From Chloroflexota bacterium (lineage in GTDB: Bacteria > Chloroflexota > Anaerolineae > Anaerolineales > UBA11858), in the NCBI GenBank assembly GCA_016865865.1, contig VGOC01000016.1, positions 1 to 50,904 of the forward strand: DNA of 50,904 nt, written 5' to 3'. Both the position numbers and the translations under genes were made by a program. Positions 36,495 to 44,538 of the stretch are shown here, one piece after another. Below the pieces are notes generated by a model. The model was not told the DNA's origin. It searched no databases and worked only from the letters and a program-made list of their open reading frames with translations. The stretch's first letter is position 1; the number at the start of each line of letters is the position of its first letter.

Positions 36495-37505
36495 TCACGC
36501 CACCGAAAGCGCCACGCCGATCATGGCAGCCATCAAGCTAATCAACCAAAAACGCTGCACCACCTGCGTCTCGCTCCAGCCAGAAAGCTCGAAGTGATGA
36601 TGCAGAGGCGTCATCTTGAAGACCCGCCTGCCCTCGCCATACAACCGCTTGGTTAGTTTGAAATAACCTACTTGGATCATCACACTCAAAGTGACGCTCA
36701 CCGGGATGATGGCGATGATGGGCAAGACCGCCCATTGGCCGGTCATTAGAGCAACGACTGCTAATGTTGCACCCAGGCCCAGGGAGCCTGTGTCTCCCAT
36801 GAACAACTCCGCTGGATGGACGTTGAACCATAGAAAACCAAACAACGCGCCAACTAATGTAAAACAAAAATGCGCTAGGTATACCTGTCCCTGCAAAACA
36901 GCGATGCCGCCATAAGCTGCGAAGGCTGTCGCCGAGATCAATCCCGCCAGACCATCCAGGCCATCGGTCAGGTTGACTGCGTTGGAAAACCCGACGATGA
37001 GGACCATGGCAATGGGGAAATACCACAGGCCGACCGTGAAATCTATGTTGAAACCAGGCATGTAGAGATGCGGCGCGTCGAGAAAATGGTACAGGCCGTA
37101 AGACGCGCCAAAAGCCACGATCAATTGCAAAAAGAACTTCGTCCGAGCGCGCATCCCTTCACCACGGCGGTGGCCGCGCAGGCTCTGCCAGTCATCGGCG
37201 ACGCCGATCAAAGAAAACAGGATCAGCACCCCAAGAGGCAGTAACACCGACAATCCAAGCACCTCGGTTGGGCCAAGCAAGGAAGCAGCATTCAACAAAA
37301 TGGTGATCAACGCGACGGGCAGGACGATCATCACCCCGCCCATGGTTGGTGTGCCCAATTTCGAGAAGTGCCGCTCCGGGCCTTCCAGACGGATCAACTC
37401 GCCCAGCTTGAAGTTTCGCAGAATGCGCAACAGAGGCGGCCCCCAAATCACGGTCAGCAAGAAACTGAAGCCGGCTAACGCCAGAGTCAAAGCAGCTTGG
37501 GTCAT
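36495..37505 (-). CDS. mraY: Phospho-N-acetylmuramoyl-pentapeptide-transferase
   Basis: MraY moves phospho-MurNAc-pentapeptide to undecaprenyl phosphate, making lipid I. The 336 residues have about ten membrane segments. Motifs are KLGTPTMGGVMI, LIGVADDWQSL, FSNAVNLTDGLDGLAG, FMGDTGSLGLG and the His loop MTPLHHHFELSGWSE. It starts in an ATGA overlap with murF. Confidence 0.97.
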   Translation of the reverse strand: MTQAALTLALAGFSFLLTVIWGPPLLRILRNFKLGELIRLEGPERHFSKLGTPTMGGVMIVLPVALITILLNAASLLGPTEVLGLSVLLPLGVLILFSLIGVADDWQSLRGHRRGEGMRARTKFFLQLIVAFGASYGLYHFLDAPHLYMPGFNIDFTVGLWYFPIAMVLIVGFSNAVNLTDGLDGLAGLISATAFAAYGGIAVLQGQVYLAHFCFTLVGALFGFLWFNVHPAELFMGDTGSLGLGATLAVVALMTGQWAVLPIIAIIPVSVTLSVMIQVGYFKLTKRLYGEGRRVFKMTPLHHHFELSGWSETQVVQRFWLISLMAAMIGVALSVA

Positions 37506-38923
37506 CGGCGCGCCTCCAGGGTAGCCACTATGCGATCCATACGCATACCCCGTGAACCTTTCACTAACACAACGTCATCTCCCAGCAAGCGGTCACACAA
37601 ATATTCGATGGCCTGATCGCTGTTTTCGAATTCGACGAGTTCCTGATTGGGGAAGCCAGCCTGACGAGCCGCGGCAGCGATATGGCGGCTGCGTTCGCCT
37701 ACCGTTACGATCACATCGGCGACTTCGGCGGCGCGCAGACCTACTTTCCAATGCCCCTCTTTTTCATACGGGCCCAACTCCAGCATATCGCCCAACACCG
37801 CAACTTTTCGTCCTTCCATTTCGTCGAGCAGATTCAAAGCCGCTATCGAAGATTGCGGGGATGCGTTATAGGTATCATCCAGCAGCAGAGCGCCGCTCTC
37901 GGCGCGCACAGCCACCAATCGCAACTGCGTGTGTCCTGAGCGCAGCCCGCTGATGATCTCTTCCCAGGTGAGGCCATCGTTCAACCCTACGGCCACAGCC
38001 CGGAGCACAGTATGAACAGAATGACGACCGATCAACGGCGCCCGCAGATGCAGGATCTCGCCGCGATGATGCAGGCGAAAACGGATGCCATCCAGCCCAA
38101 GACCCTCGACCTGGTCGGCCCATACATCTGCCTGGGGATCGAGGCCGTAGTAGAAGACTCGCGCCTGTGTCTTCTCCGCCATCGCCTTGACAAGAGGGTC
38201 ATCATAGTTGAGGATGGCAACCCCTTCGGGCGCCGGGGGCAAGGCTTCGACCAGCTCAGCTTTTCCCCGGGCGATAGCTTCCTGGGAGCCGGCCCGCTCA
38301 GCGTGGACAGTGCCGATATTCGTAATCACGCCAATGTGCGGTTGGGCCAGATCACAGAGAAAAGCAATTTCACCGGGTACGTAGAAACCCATCTCCAACA
38401 CAGCGCGGCGATGCCCATCGCTCAACCGCAGCAACGTGAGAGGCAGGCCGATTTCATTATTCATGTTGCCAGGGTTCTTCAAGGTGCTGTAACGTTGATC
38501 CAGTACTGAGGCAATCAGCTCCTTGGTCGTGGATTTACCAACGCTCCCCGTAATGCCGATTACGCGGATATCCAATTGACGGCGCCAGGCACCTGACGCC
38601 TGCTGCAATGCCTTGAGCGTGTCTTCCACACGAAGGGCAAAGGGCGCCTCCGGAATTGACGAACGTTCGAGTTGTGGGCGTCCACGTAAATCCAACACGG
38701 AAATGCCTTCCGGCAAATCGCGTTGCACTAACGTGAAGCTGGCCCCACGATCGAAGGCATCCTTCACATAATCATGACCATCAACCTGCTCTCCAGGAAT
38801 TGCTACGAAAAGCGCGCCGGGGATCACCTGCCGAGAATCCACAACGGCATCGGAAATCACCTGATTCGCCCAATCAGGCCGCTGATTGATGAGAGCACTG
38901 AGAAGATCAGCCAGAGTCAACAT
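37502..38923 (-). CDS. murF: UDP-N-acetylmuramoyl-tripeptide--D-alanyl-D-alanine ligase
   Basis: MurF adds D-Ala-D-Ala to complete the cytoplasmic precursor. The 473 residues include SDAVVDSRQVIPGALFVAIPG in the N-terminal domain (in part), the ATP loop GITGSVGKSTTKELIASVL, and NPGNMNNEIGLPLTLL. DDTYNASPQSSIAALNLL is the MurF signature. It lies 10 bp after ftsI, where murE would normally intervene. Confidence 0.97.
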   Translation of the reverse strand: MLTLADLLSALINQRPDWANQVISDAVVDSRQVIPGALFVAIPGEQVDGHDYVKDAFDRGASFTLVQRDLPEGISVLDLRGRPQLERSSIPEAPFALRVEDTLKALQQASGAWRRQLDIRVIGITGSVGKSTTKELIASVLDQRYSTLKNPGNMNNEIGLPLTLLRLSDGHRRAVLEMGFYVPGEIAFLCDLAQPHIGVITNIGTVHAERAGSQEAIARGKAELVEALPPAPEGVAILNYDDPLVKAMAEKTQARVFYYGLDPQADVWADQVEGLGLDGIRFRLHHRGEILHLRAPLIGRHSVHTVLRAVAVGLNDGLTWEEIISGLRSGHTQLRLVAVRAESGALLLDDTYNASPQSSIAALNLLDEMEGRKVAVLGDMLELGPYEKEGHWKVGLRAAEVADVIVTVGERSRHIAAAARQAGFPNQELVEFENSDQAIEYLCDRLLGDDVVLVKGSRGMRMDRIVATLEARR

Positions 38924-38933
38924 CTACTTCACA

Positions 38934-40691
38934 TTATCCATCGGCCATGCTCAGGCGCACGCTATCGGAGGGGATGTCCATCAAGACCATCAACCGCTCC
39001 ACCACGTCAACAAAAGCTGGGGAGGCCATCAAAGACGCCCACTGGGAAACGGTGGGTTTGTTCAGCCAGACATAAACCATGAATTGTGGATCATCCAGCG
39101 GGCCCCACCCCACGAAGGAGGCGTTGGTCAAACCGCTGTTGTATATCGTCGCTGTGCCAGTCTTACCAGCTACGCGGATGTTTTCTGGCATGTCGGTGTA
39201 GGATTCGCTTTCGACGATTTGCGCCAGCATCGCCGAAAGCGTGTGGGCGGTCTCAGCCGAAATCGGCGACCCTGCGATCTCGGGCGCAATGGTGTATTGA
39301 TGCCCGCGATTGATAACAGCCTTCAAAATATGTGGGGTGACCATCTTACCATCATTCGCCACAGCCGAAATCGCCCGCAGCATCTGCACGGGAGTGACTT
39401 CGATGCCCTGTCCGAAGGAATTCGTAGCCAGGTCAATGAGGTGCCAATTATCATCGTTGTTGAAACGGACATGCCCGGCATATTCCCTGGCTAACTCGAT
39501 GCCTGTCGGCTGCCCAAATTGGAAAGCTCTGATATATTCATAGAAGCGGTTTTGCCCAAGCATTTCTGTAGCAACATAGGCCAGGCAGACATTCAAAGAA
39601 TGTTCCATGCAAGTCGTCATCGTTTGAGGGCCCCAGGCTCCACCATTCCAGTTGCGAATCGTCCAGCCCTCTACGGTGAGGCCGCCCGTATCGGTATATG
39701 GAGTATCCGGTGTAGCCACACCGGAATCTAAAGCCGCAGCCATGGTGATGATCTTGAAGACCGAGCCAGATTCATACCCGTCAATGGCCATGTTGAAAGC
39801 CTGCCCCTCCTGATAGACTTCATCGAGTTTCCATTCACCGCTTAGATCCAAACGCGGCCTGGAAGCCATGGCCAAAATCTCGCCCGTTCTGGGATTCATC
39901 ACAATAATGCTGCCTGCATAAGAGCCGGTCTTCTCCAAATGGACATCCAGGATGTCTTCGACTGTATCCTGGATTTCACGATCAATGGTGAGCACCAGGC
40001 TGGCGCCATCGTATATCTCCGGTATATCCATCGCCAGAAAGGGGTCCGCGGAAACATATTCTTCTTTCTTCACCCCAGATAAAAGCCATTGAAGATGTTC
40101 CTCGATCCCGTTATGGCTATTGCCTTCTTTGTCAACCAGCCCTAGAACATTGGATGCAAGATCGCCTTCCGGGTAGCTTCTATCCAGGCGGGGCGTGATG
40201 ACTAAACCAGAGAGGCTATGGGGGATCCCATCCTCACTCTCGCCAGCCTTCGCAGGGTCTTCGCGCAACTGGTCTTTCAATTCCAGCAACTCTTGCGCTT
40301 TGTCATAGGGGACGAAGTAGTCCAATGTAATATGTTTAAAAGGGGCATCCTTAGGATTCTGACTGGCCTCGAGGAACACCTCATGATAATCAAGCCCCAA
40401 CTCGACGCTGGCAGCCAGCGCAATCGTGGTAGGGTTGCGTACGTAGTCCAATTCGAGCGCCGCCTCGTAAATCAATTGGCTGCCAGCCAACAGGTGGCCG
40501 TGGCGGTCGTAGATATCCCCACGAGCGGGGACAAGGGTATCCCACTCCTTTCCATCGAGCGCTTCGTAATTCAGAATCTCCGCGTTGGGAGATACGACCT
40601 GAATCTGAATCAATCGAGTGGTGATCACAAGCCCTGCCAGAGCAAATGCCAGACCCATGCTGGCGTAGCGTAAACTGTGCTTTTCGTTCAT
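38934..40691 (-). CDS. ftsI: Peptidoglycan transpeptidase (FtsI/PBP2-like class B PBP)
   Basis: This enzyme cross-links septal peptidoglycan. From ATG 40691 (MNEKHSLRYASMG) it has 585 residues with one N-terminal membrane helix (LAFALAGLVITTRLI), a dimerisation domain, and the transpeptidase domain with SVFK, SLN and KTGT (AGKTGTATIYN). No PASTA domain follows. The ORF-track start at 40754 is inside the upstream gene. It overlaps the ftsL-like gene by ATGA. Confidence 0.93.
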   Translation of the reverse strand: MNEKHSLRYASMGLAFALAGLVITTRLIQIQVVSPNAEILNYEALDGKEWDTLVPARGDIYDRHGHLLAGSQLIYEAALELDYVRNPTTIALAASVELGLDYHEVFLEASQNPKDAPFKHITLDYFVPYDKAQELLELKDQLREDPAKAGESEDGIPHSLSGLVITPRLDRSYPEGDLASNVLGLVDKEGNSHNGIEEHLQWLLSGVKKEEYVSADPFLAMDIPEIYDGASLVLTIDREIQDTVEDILDVHLEKTGSYAGSIIVMNPRTGEILAMASRPRLDLSGEWKLDEVYQEGQAFNMAIDGYESGSVFKIITMAAALDSGVATPDTPYTDTGGLTVEGWTIRNWNGGAWGPQTMTTCMEHSLNVCLAYVATEMLGQNRFYEYIRAFQFGQPTGIELAREYAGHVRFNNDDNWHLIDLATNSFGQGIEVTPVQMLRAISAVANDGKMVTPHILKAVINRGHQYTIAPEIAGSPISAETAHTLSAMLAQIVESESYTDMPENIRVAGKTGTATIYNSGLTNASFVGWGPLDDPQFMVYVWLNKPTVSQWASLMASPAFVDVVERLMVLMDIPSDSVRLSMADG

Positions 40692-41167
40692 GGCCCTGCT
40701 TCCGCGAGAGGGATGAGGGGAGCTCGAAATTGCCGGGCGAGCCAATCCACCCAAGATTGAGTGAAGGCTGGAGATATGACCGGCGCAGTTGCCGTGGTAG
40801 GCTGGGCTGGTTCGGCCAATTCGACATGATCGCGGCCCATATAGCCGGGACCATGGATATACATGATCTCTTCGGATGTCGCCGGGCGGAAGCCCATCTC
40901 TATGGCGCGCTGTTTCATCACAGAAGCTGAAGTCAATATAGCCAATTGCGATTCCATGTTAGCAATCTCGAACTCCAGTTCTTCGATCTCTTGCCGATTT
41001 CGTTGGATTTCTTTTCCTAAGGCCGCCGTTTTCGCAGTGACGCTCACGAAAACGCTGGCGGCCAGTAGAATCACGACCAACACGACCAAAAAGATGCCAA
41101 TCCCCTGAAGCTGTTTTCGCCACGGGGCTTGTGAATAAGCTTGAGTAAATTGTTGCACACGATCCAT
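40688..41167 (-). CDS. FtsL/DivIC-like septum formation protein
   Basis: The 159-residue protein has one membrane helix (GIGIFLVVLVVILLAASVF) followed by a coiled coil (EIQRNRQEIEELEFEIANME). Then comes an RAIEMGFRPATSEEIMYI region seen in FtsL/DivIC proteins of this type. The position between rsmH and ftsI is the ftsL place. An ATG at 41167 (MDRVQQF) is chosen over the TTG 41185. The assignment rests on topology and position more than on sequence identity. Confidence 0.8.
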   Translation of the reverse strand: MDRVQQFTQAYSQAPWRKQLQGIGIFLVVLVVILLAASVFVSVTAKTAALGKEIQRNRQEIEELEFEIANMESQLAILTSASVMKQRAIEMGFRPATSEEIMYIHGPGYMGRDHVELAEPAQPTTATAPVISPAFTQSWVDWLARQFRAPLIPLAEAGP

Positions 41168-41199
41168 CGCTTCGAAACCTTGCAAGTCTCATGCCATGC

Positions 41200-42111
41200 T
41201 CATAGTTTTTCGGCTACTCTGAGGCGGGCGCTGCGCGCTCGGGGATTTGCAGCGATCTCGGCCTGTTCTGGGCGGATCGGCTTTCGGGTGACCAGCCGCA
41301 ACACAGCCCGGTGGTTGCAGGCGCAATGCGGTTGTTCTGGCGGACAGACGCAATCCATGCTCTCCTGACGAAAGAAGCGCTTGACGATGCGATCTTCCAA
41401 TGAATGGAATGAAATCACTGCCAAACGACCGCCTGGAGACAACGCAGCCATCGCCTGAGGGAGAACTTTCTCCAATGCTTTCAATTCTTCGTTCGTGGCG
41501 ATGCGCAACGCCTGAAATGTGCGCGTCGCGGGGTGAACGCGAGACTGCCCTTTGCCAACCACTTTCGTGACAACTTCTTTCAATTCTCCAGTGGTTTGCA
41601 AAGGACGGGCAGCCACGATCGCTCGCGCCACTTGCCGCGACCGGCGTTCTTCTCCATAACTGTAGATCAAATCGGCCAACTCGTCCTCAGACAGGTTGTT
41701 GATTAAATCTGCGGCGCAGATCCCGGCTCGAGGGTCGAAGCGCATATCCAGGGGGCCGTCTAGACGCAGGGAGAAGCCCCGCTCTGGGGTATCGAGCTGC
41801 AGGGACGAAACCCCGAGGTCGAGCAGGATGCCTTGAACGGAATCCCACCCCAGGGTTTCGAGCTGCAAGCCCAGTGTCGTATAGGAGGCCTGCGCCAGGG
41901 TTACGCGATCCCCAAAGGGGGACAATCGCTCACGGGCCTGATCCAATGCCTGAGGATCTACATCCAGCCCCAATAATCTACCGCCGGGCGAACTGGCCTC
42001 CAGGATTCCCCAGGCATGGCCGCCTGCTCCTACGGTGCCGTCAACATAGAAACCGCCGTCACGGGGGCGCAAAGCTGATATAATTGCTTGGTAAAGAACA
42101 GGTTCGTGCAT
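41200..42111 (-). CDS. rsmH: 16S rRNA (cytosine(1402)-N4)-methyltransferase
   Basis: RsmH methylates C1402 in the ribosomal P site. I place the start at ATG 42111 (MHEPVLYQAIISALR), since the longer ORF-track start runs into mraZ. The 303 residues include the SAM motif YVDGTVGAGGHAWGIL, ILLDLGVSSLQLDTPERGFS and HPATRTFQALRIATNEEL. FHSLEDRIVKRFFRQ is the family end. It follows mraZ by 65 bp. Confidence 0.96.
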   Translation of the reverse strand: MHEPVLYQAIISALRPRDGGFYVDGTVGAGGHAWGILEASSPGGRLLGLDVDPQALDQARERLSPFGDRVTLAQASYTTLGLQLETLGWDSVQGILLDLGVSSLQLDTPERGFSLRLDGPLDMRFDPRAGICAADLINNLSEDELADLIYSYGEERRSRQVARAIVAARPLQTTGELKEVVTKVVGKGQSRVHPATRTFQALRIATNEELKALEKVLPQAMAALSPGGRLAVISFHSLEDRIVKRFFRQESMDCVCPPEQPHCACNHRAVLRLVTRKPIRPEQAEIAANPRARSARLRVAEKL

Positions 42112-42138
42112 CTTGGTTCGACAATTGGATAGTTCGTC

Positions 42139-42162
42139 CATCGAATGAACCATCGAATGAAC
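42139..42162. repeat. 12-bp tandem repeat upstream of rsmH
   Basis: CATCGAATGAAC occurs twice head to tail between mraZ and the chosen rsmH start, followed by a partial third copy (CATCC). It lies in the leader and does not affect a reading frame. Confidence 0.8.
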
Positions 42163-42176
42163 CATCCATTGAAAAC

Positions 42177-42605
42177 CTAGAGTTCTAGCTCGGAAAAGCG
42201 TTCGGAGTTGGACTCCACATCTCTCAGCCGCATGACTTGAGCTTCCCATGCCCCTGGAGACCAGATTTCGATTGTCTCGCCAACGCCAACGATGACAGCA
42301 TCGCTCTCCAGGCTGGCCACCTCTCGCAGGAACTGAGGGATCAGTATCCGCCCTGCCTGGTCGAAGTCAACCTGGCTGGCGGCAGCGAAGATCAAGCGGC
42401 GCAAATCACGAGTGGTCGGGTCTGTGGTTTTCATCTGGCTGAGTTTTCCAGAGATTGCCTCGAAGGATGACTCGGTGAGTAAGCGTAGGTTATGATCGAA
42501 ACCCTGGGTCAGGTATGCGCCGCCGGACAACTCCTCGCGAAAACGCGCCGGGATCGTCAGGCGTCCTTTCTCATCAAGTGTGTGGCGGTACTGTCCTAGG
42601 AACAT
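42177..42605 (-). CDS. mraZ: Transcriptional regulator and cell-division protein MraZ
   Basis: MraZ binds repeated boxes upstream of its own gene and regulates the dcw cluster. I place the start at ATG 42605 (MFLGQYRHTLDEKGRLTIPA); the ORF-track N-terminus passes through the promoter. The 142 residues show two SpoVT/AbrB-like halves: LDEKGRLTIPARFREEL and FDQAGRILIPQFLRE. It is the first gene of the cluster. Confidence 0.97.
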   Translation of the reverse strand: MFLGQYRHTLDEKGRLTIPARFREELSGGAYLTQGFDHNLRLLTESSFEAISGKLSQMKTTDPTTRDLRRLIFAAASQVDFDQAGRILIPQFLREVASLESDAVIVGVGETIEIWSPGAWEAQVMRLRDVESNSERFSELEL

Positions 42606-42659
42606 ATGTTCTAACTTTGCATTAACGGCAGGACGCCGGAAGCCCGGCGTCTGCATAGA

Positions 42660-42699
42660 TTCAATACACTTTTTGCCACTTTTACCCACAATTACACAC
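42660..42699 (-). promoter_or_regulatory. MraZ operator: four boxes at 10-bp spacing
   Basis: On the minus strand the 40 bases after the -10 read GTGTGTAATT, GTGGGTAAAA, GTGGCAAAAA, GTGTATTGAA. Each 10-base unit opens with GTG, and the second is the classical GTGGG. MraZ is known to bind arrays of such boxes before mraZ. The array begins at the expected transcription start, so it would repress the promoter. Confidence 0.8.
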
Positions 42700-42728
42700 A
42701 GTATAGTCGAAATCCCCACAAAATGCAA
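42700..42728 (-). promoter_or_regulatory. Promoter of mraZ (dcw cluster)
   Basis: A -35-like TTGCAT (42723-42728) and -10-like TATACT (42700-42705) are separated by exactly 17 bases on the minus strand. The spacer holds one more GTGGGG. The MraZ boxes follow immediately. Confidence 0.75.
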
Positions 42729-42771
42729 GTGGATTTATCCAATTTGTTGGGGGTCTGCAAGGCAGGTTTTT

Positions 42772-43431
42772 ATGGCTAAAGGAAAGAAAAAACGCAAACA
42801 GGACGATAAAACTCGTATCCCCAAGGCAACTTACCAGACACCCATCTCACGCGTTCGTCCGGTGAAGATAACCGGGCCACGCTATTATCTCCAAAATGCC
42901 CGCGAATACCCTATCTTCGGCTGCTGGATCTATAAGGATTGGCAAAAAAGCGGCATTACCCCGGTCGTCGTCGCTCGCCGGCAATCAGAAGATAAAGTGA
43001 TTTTTGGCGTTTGCATGGTAGATATCTGGTGCCTGGGGATCAAAGATGCTTACGCCAACGCTGATTTCTCCCGCAGGCAATTCGAGCAAAACCTGTCGAA
43101 AATGTGCAATTATGAGCCAGAAGAATGCTCAGTAGAATTTGCGCATGAGTTGATCTATGGCGCGATGGAATACGCGAAAAGATACGGCTTCACGCCGCAC
43201 GTAGATTTCACACGCCAGTTCGTTGATAGAGTTCTCGATCCTCCCGACGCTCACCCACGGGAAGGCAATATCGAATTCGGGAAAGACGGCCAACCGTTCT
43301 ACGCTTCTGGTCCATATGATGACGAGTCGAAGATCAATCAGGTCTTACGCACCCTGAAACGCACTGCTGGCGATGAGAACTTCAAATTCATGATTGCTCT
43401 GTCCACTCCTGATTCCTTCTTTGAGCCTTGA
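42772..43431 (+). CDS. Conserved-looking hypothetical protein, divergent from mraZ
   Basis: From ATG 42772 (MAKGKKKRKQDDKTRIPKA) the protein has 219 residues. The ORF-track extension to 42580 lies across the mraZ promoter. After a basic N-terminus comes a compact body with YPIFGCWIYKDWQKSGITPV and VIFGVCMVDIWCLGIKDAYA, then a helical part (VEFAHELIYGAMEYAKRYGF) and an acidic C-terminus. I recognise no family or catalytic motif. It shares its promoter region with the dcw cluster. Confidence 0.75.
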   Translation: MAKGKKKRKQDDKTRIPKATYQTPISRVRPVKITGPRYYLQNAREYPIFGCWIYKDWQKSGITPVVVARRQSEDKVIFGVCMVDIWCLGIKDAYANADFSRRQFEQNLSKMCNYEPEECSVEFAHELIYGAMEYAKRYGFTPHVDFTRQFVDRVLDPPDAHPREGNIEFGKDGQPFYASGPYDDESKINQVLRTLKRTAGDENFKFMIALSTPDSFFEP

Positions 43432-43441
43432 TTGGCTGTAA

Positions 43442-44500
43442 TTATTCCCTTCTCCGCAGCCTTCTGAAAAACTCCATCACCCCATCCACCCAGGCCTCTC
43501 GATAGGCGATGTACAGCACCTGGGAGAGTGGAAAGACCCCCCCGACCCTCGCCCGACCTCGGGGGAGGGAGTCGATCGGTCGCTCCGCCCACACGCGGTT
43601 GACGATGAAGCTCTCATCTTTCCTGACCCCCCTAGTGTCGAACAATAAGCCCACGAAGGGATAGCGCACAAAAATCGAAAACAGCAGGCCCCGGTCAATT
43701 CCAAAAGCTGAGTGAGGGAAGGAGAAGGGAACGATCTCCTGACCGGTGATTTCCTGGATCGCCCGACAGGACTCGACGATCTCCTCTTCGATCTCGGCAT
43801 CCGACAAATCCATCAGCTTGCGATGGGTTTTGGTATGCGCGCCGATAGTGAAACCTTCGGCGTGCATTTGGCGAATCTGCGCTATCGTCAGATATGGTTT
43901 GTATTCTGCGAGGAATCTCTCCCAATCTACATCCAACAATCGGCAAGCATCGTTGATGATGTCTTCGTCGGGCAGGCGCAGTTCTTTGAGCCATTGGATG
44001 ACAGCATCCGGCCTCGATATATCCGACGTCAACCCTTCGAGGCTGGAAACAGACGCTGGATCGAGGCGCAGGCGTTCGATGCATAGGGAGATTTTGTTGC
44101 GGTAGAACATGGCGCAGTTATCCAGCCAATCCGTGGAGAGGAAGAAGGTGCAGGGGATCGAACGCTCGATCAACAATGGCCGAACCACCGAAAAACATTC
44201 CGAAAACCCATCATCGAAAGAGAGATGAACGGCGCGAGCAGGGAATGCTTTCCCCTCCTTGCGGCAGGCATGGATTCGCGCGTAGGAGACAAACTGATAA
44301 CGATTCTGAAGATACTCCAGGGCTTCCTCAAACTGCGCTACCGGCACTACTGGATAGAGATGGCGGGCCTGCTCCATCGGCTCATCGGAGACGGCGTGGT
44401 AGAAAATGCCGATACTATCCCGTCTCATCAGAATTGGGTAAAGCCAGAGAGGAATGAGTTTGGCGATCAAGTCAAGTATTCGTGTGAGGAAGTTTTTCAT
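43442..44500 (-). CDS. Polysaccharide deacetylase family protein
   Basis: NodB-type deacetylases remove N- or O-acetyl groups from extracellular sugars. I take ATG 44500 (MKNFLTRILDLIAKL), because the longer ORF start lies in a word repeat. The 352 residues show the metal motif HLSFDDGFSECF, a second motif GAHTKTHRKLMDLS and SFPHSAFG. Near residue 315 a short insertion (SLPRGRARVGG) comes from a GC-rich inverted repeat. It sits 38 bp downstream of a GNAT gene, so the two may act on one polysaccharide. Confidence 0.88.
   Translation of the reverse strand: MKNFLTRILDLIAKLIPLWLYPILMRRDSIGIFYHAVSDEPMEQARHLYPVVPVAQFEEALEYLQNRYQFVSYARIHACRKEGKAFPARAVHLSFDDGFSECFSVVRPLLIERSIPCTFFLSTDWLDNCAMFYRNKISLCIERLRLDPASVSSLEGLTSDISRPDAVIQWLKELRLPDEDIINDACRLLDVDWERFLAEYKPYLTIAQIRQMHAEGFTIGAHTKTHRKLMDLSDAEIEEEIVESCRAIQEITGQEIVPFSFPHSAFGIDRGLLFSIFVRYPFVGLLFDTRGVRKDESFIVNRVWAERPIDSLPRGRARVGGVFPLSQVLYIAYREAWVDGVMEFFRRLRRRE
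43531..43571. repeat. In-frame GC-rich inverted repeat inside the deacetylase gene
   Basis: On the minus strand the bases CCCTCCCCCGAGGTCGGGCG are followed by AGGGTCGGGGGGGTC, so CCCCCGA pairs with TCGGGGG. The encoded SLPRGRARVGGVF is unlike its surroundings. It may be a third coding-region case of dispersed-repeat insertion. Confidence 0.5.
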
Positions 44501-44504
44501 AGCT

Positions 44505-44532
44505 GACGTAAAACGTGAAACGTGATCACGTA
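44505..44532. repeat. AAACGT word repeat between GNAT and deacetylase genes
   Basis: ACGTAAAACGTGAAACGTGA continues to TCACGTAGAG. The words AAACGT and CGTGATCACG (palindromic) repeat the theme seen at 1521-1571 and 18422-18484. Confidence 0.6.
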
Positions 44533-44538
44533 GAGCGA

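Noticed and set aside
42580-42771. N-terminal extension of the unknown gene next to mraZ
   Set aside because: It would run through the mraZ promoter and boxes; ATG 42772 gives a normal basic start.
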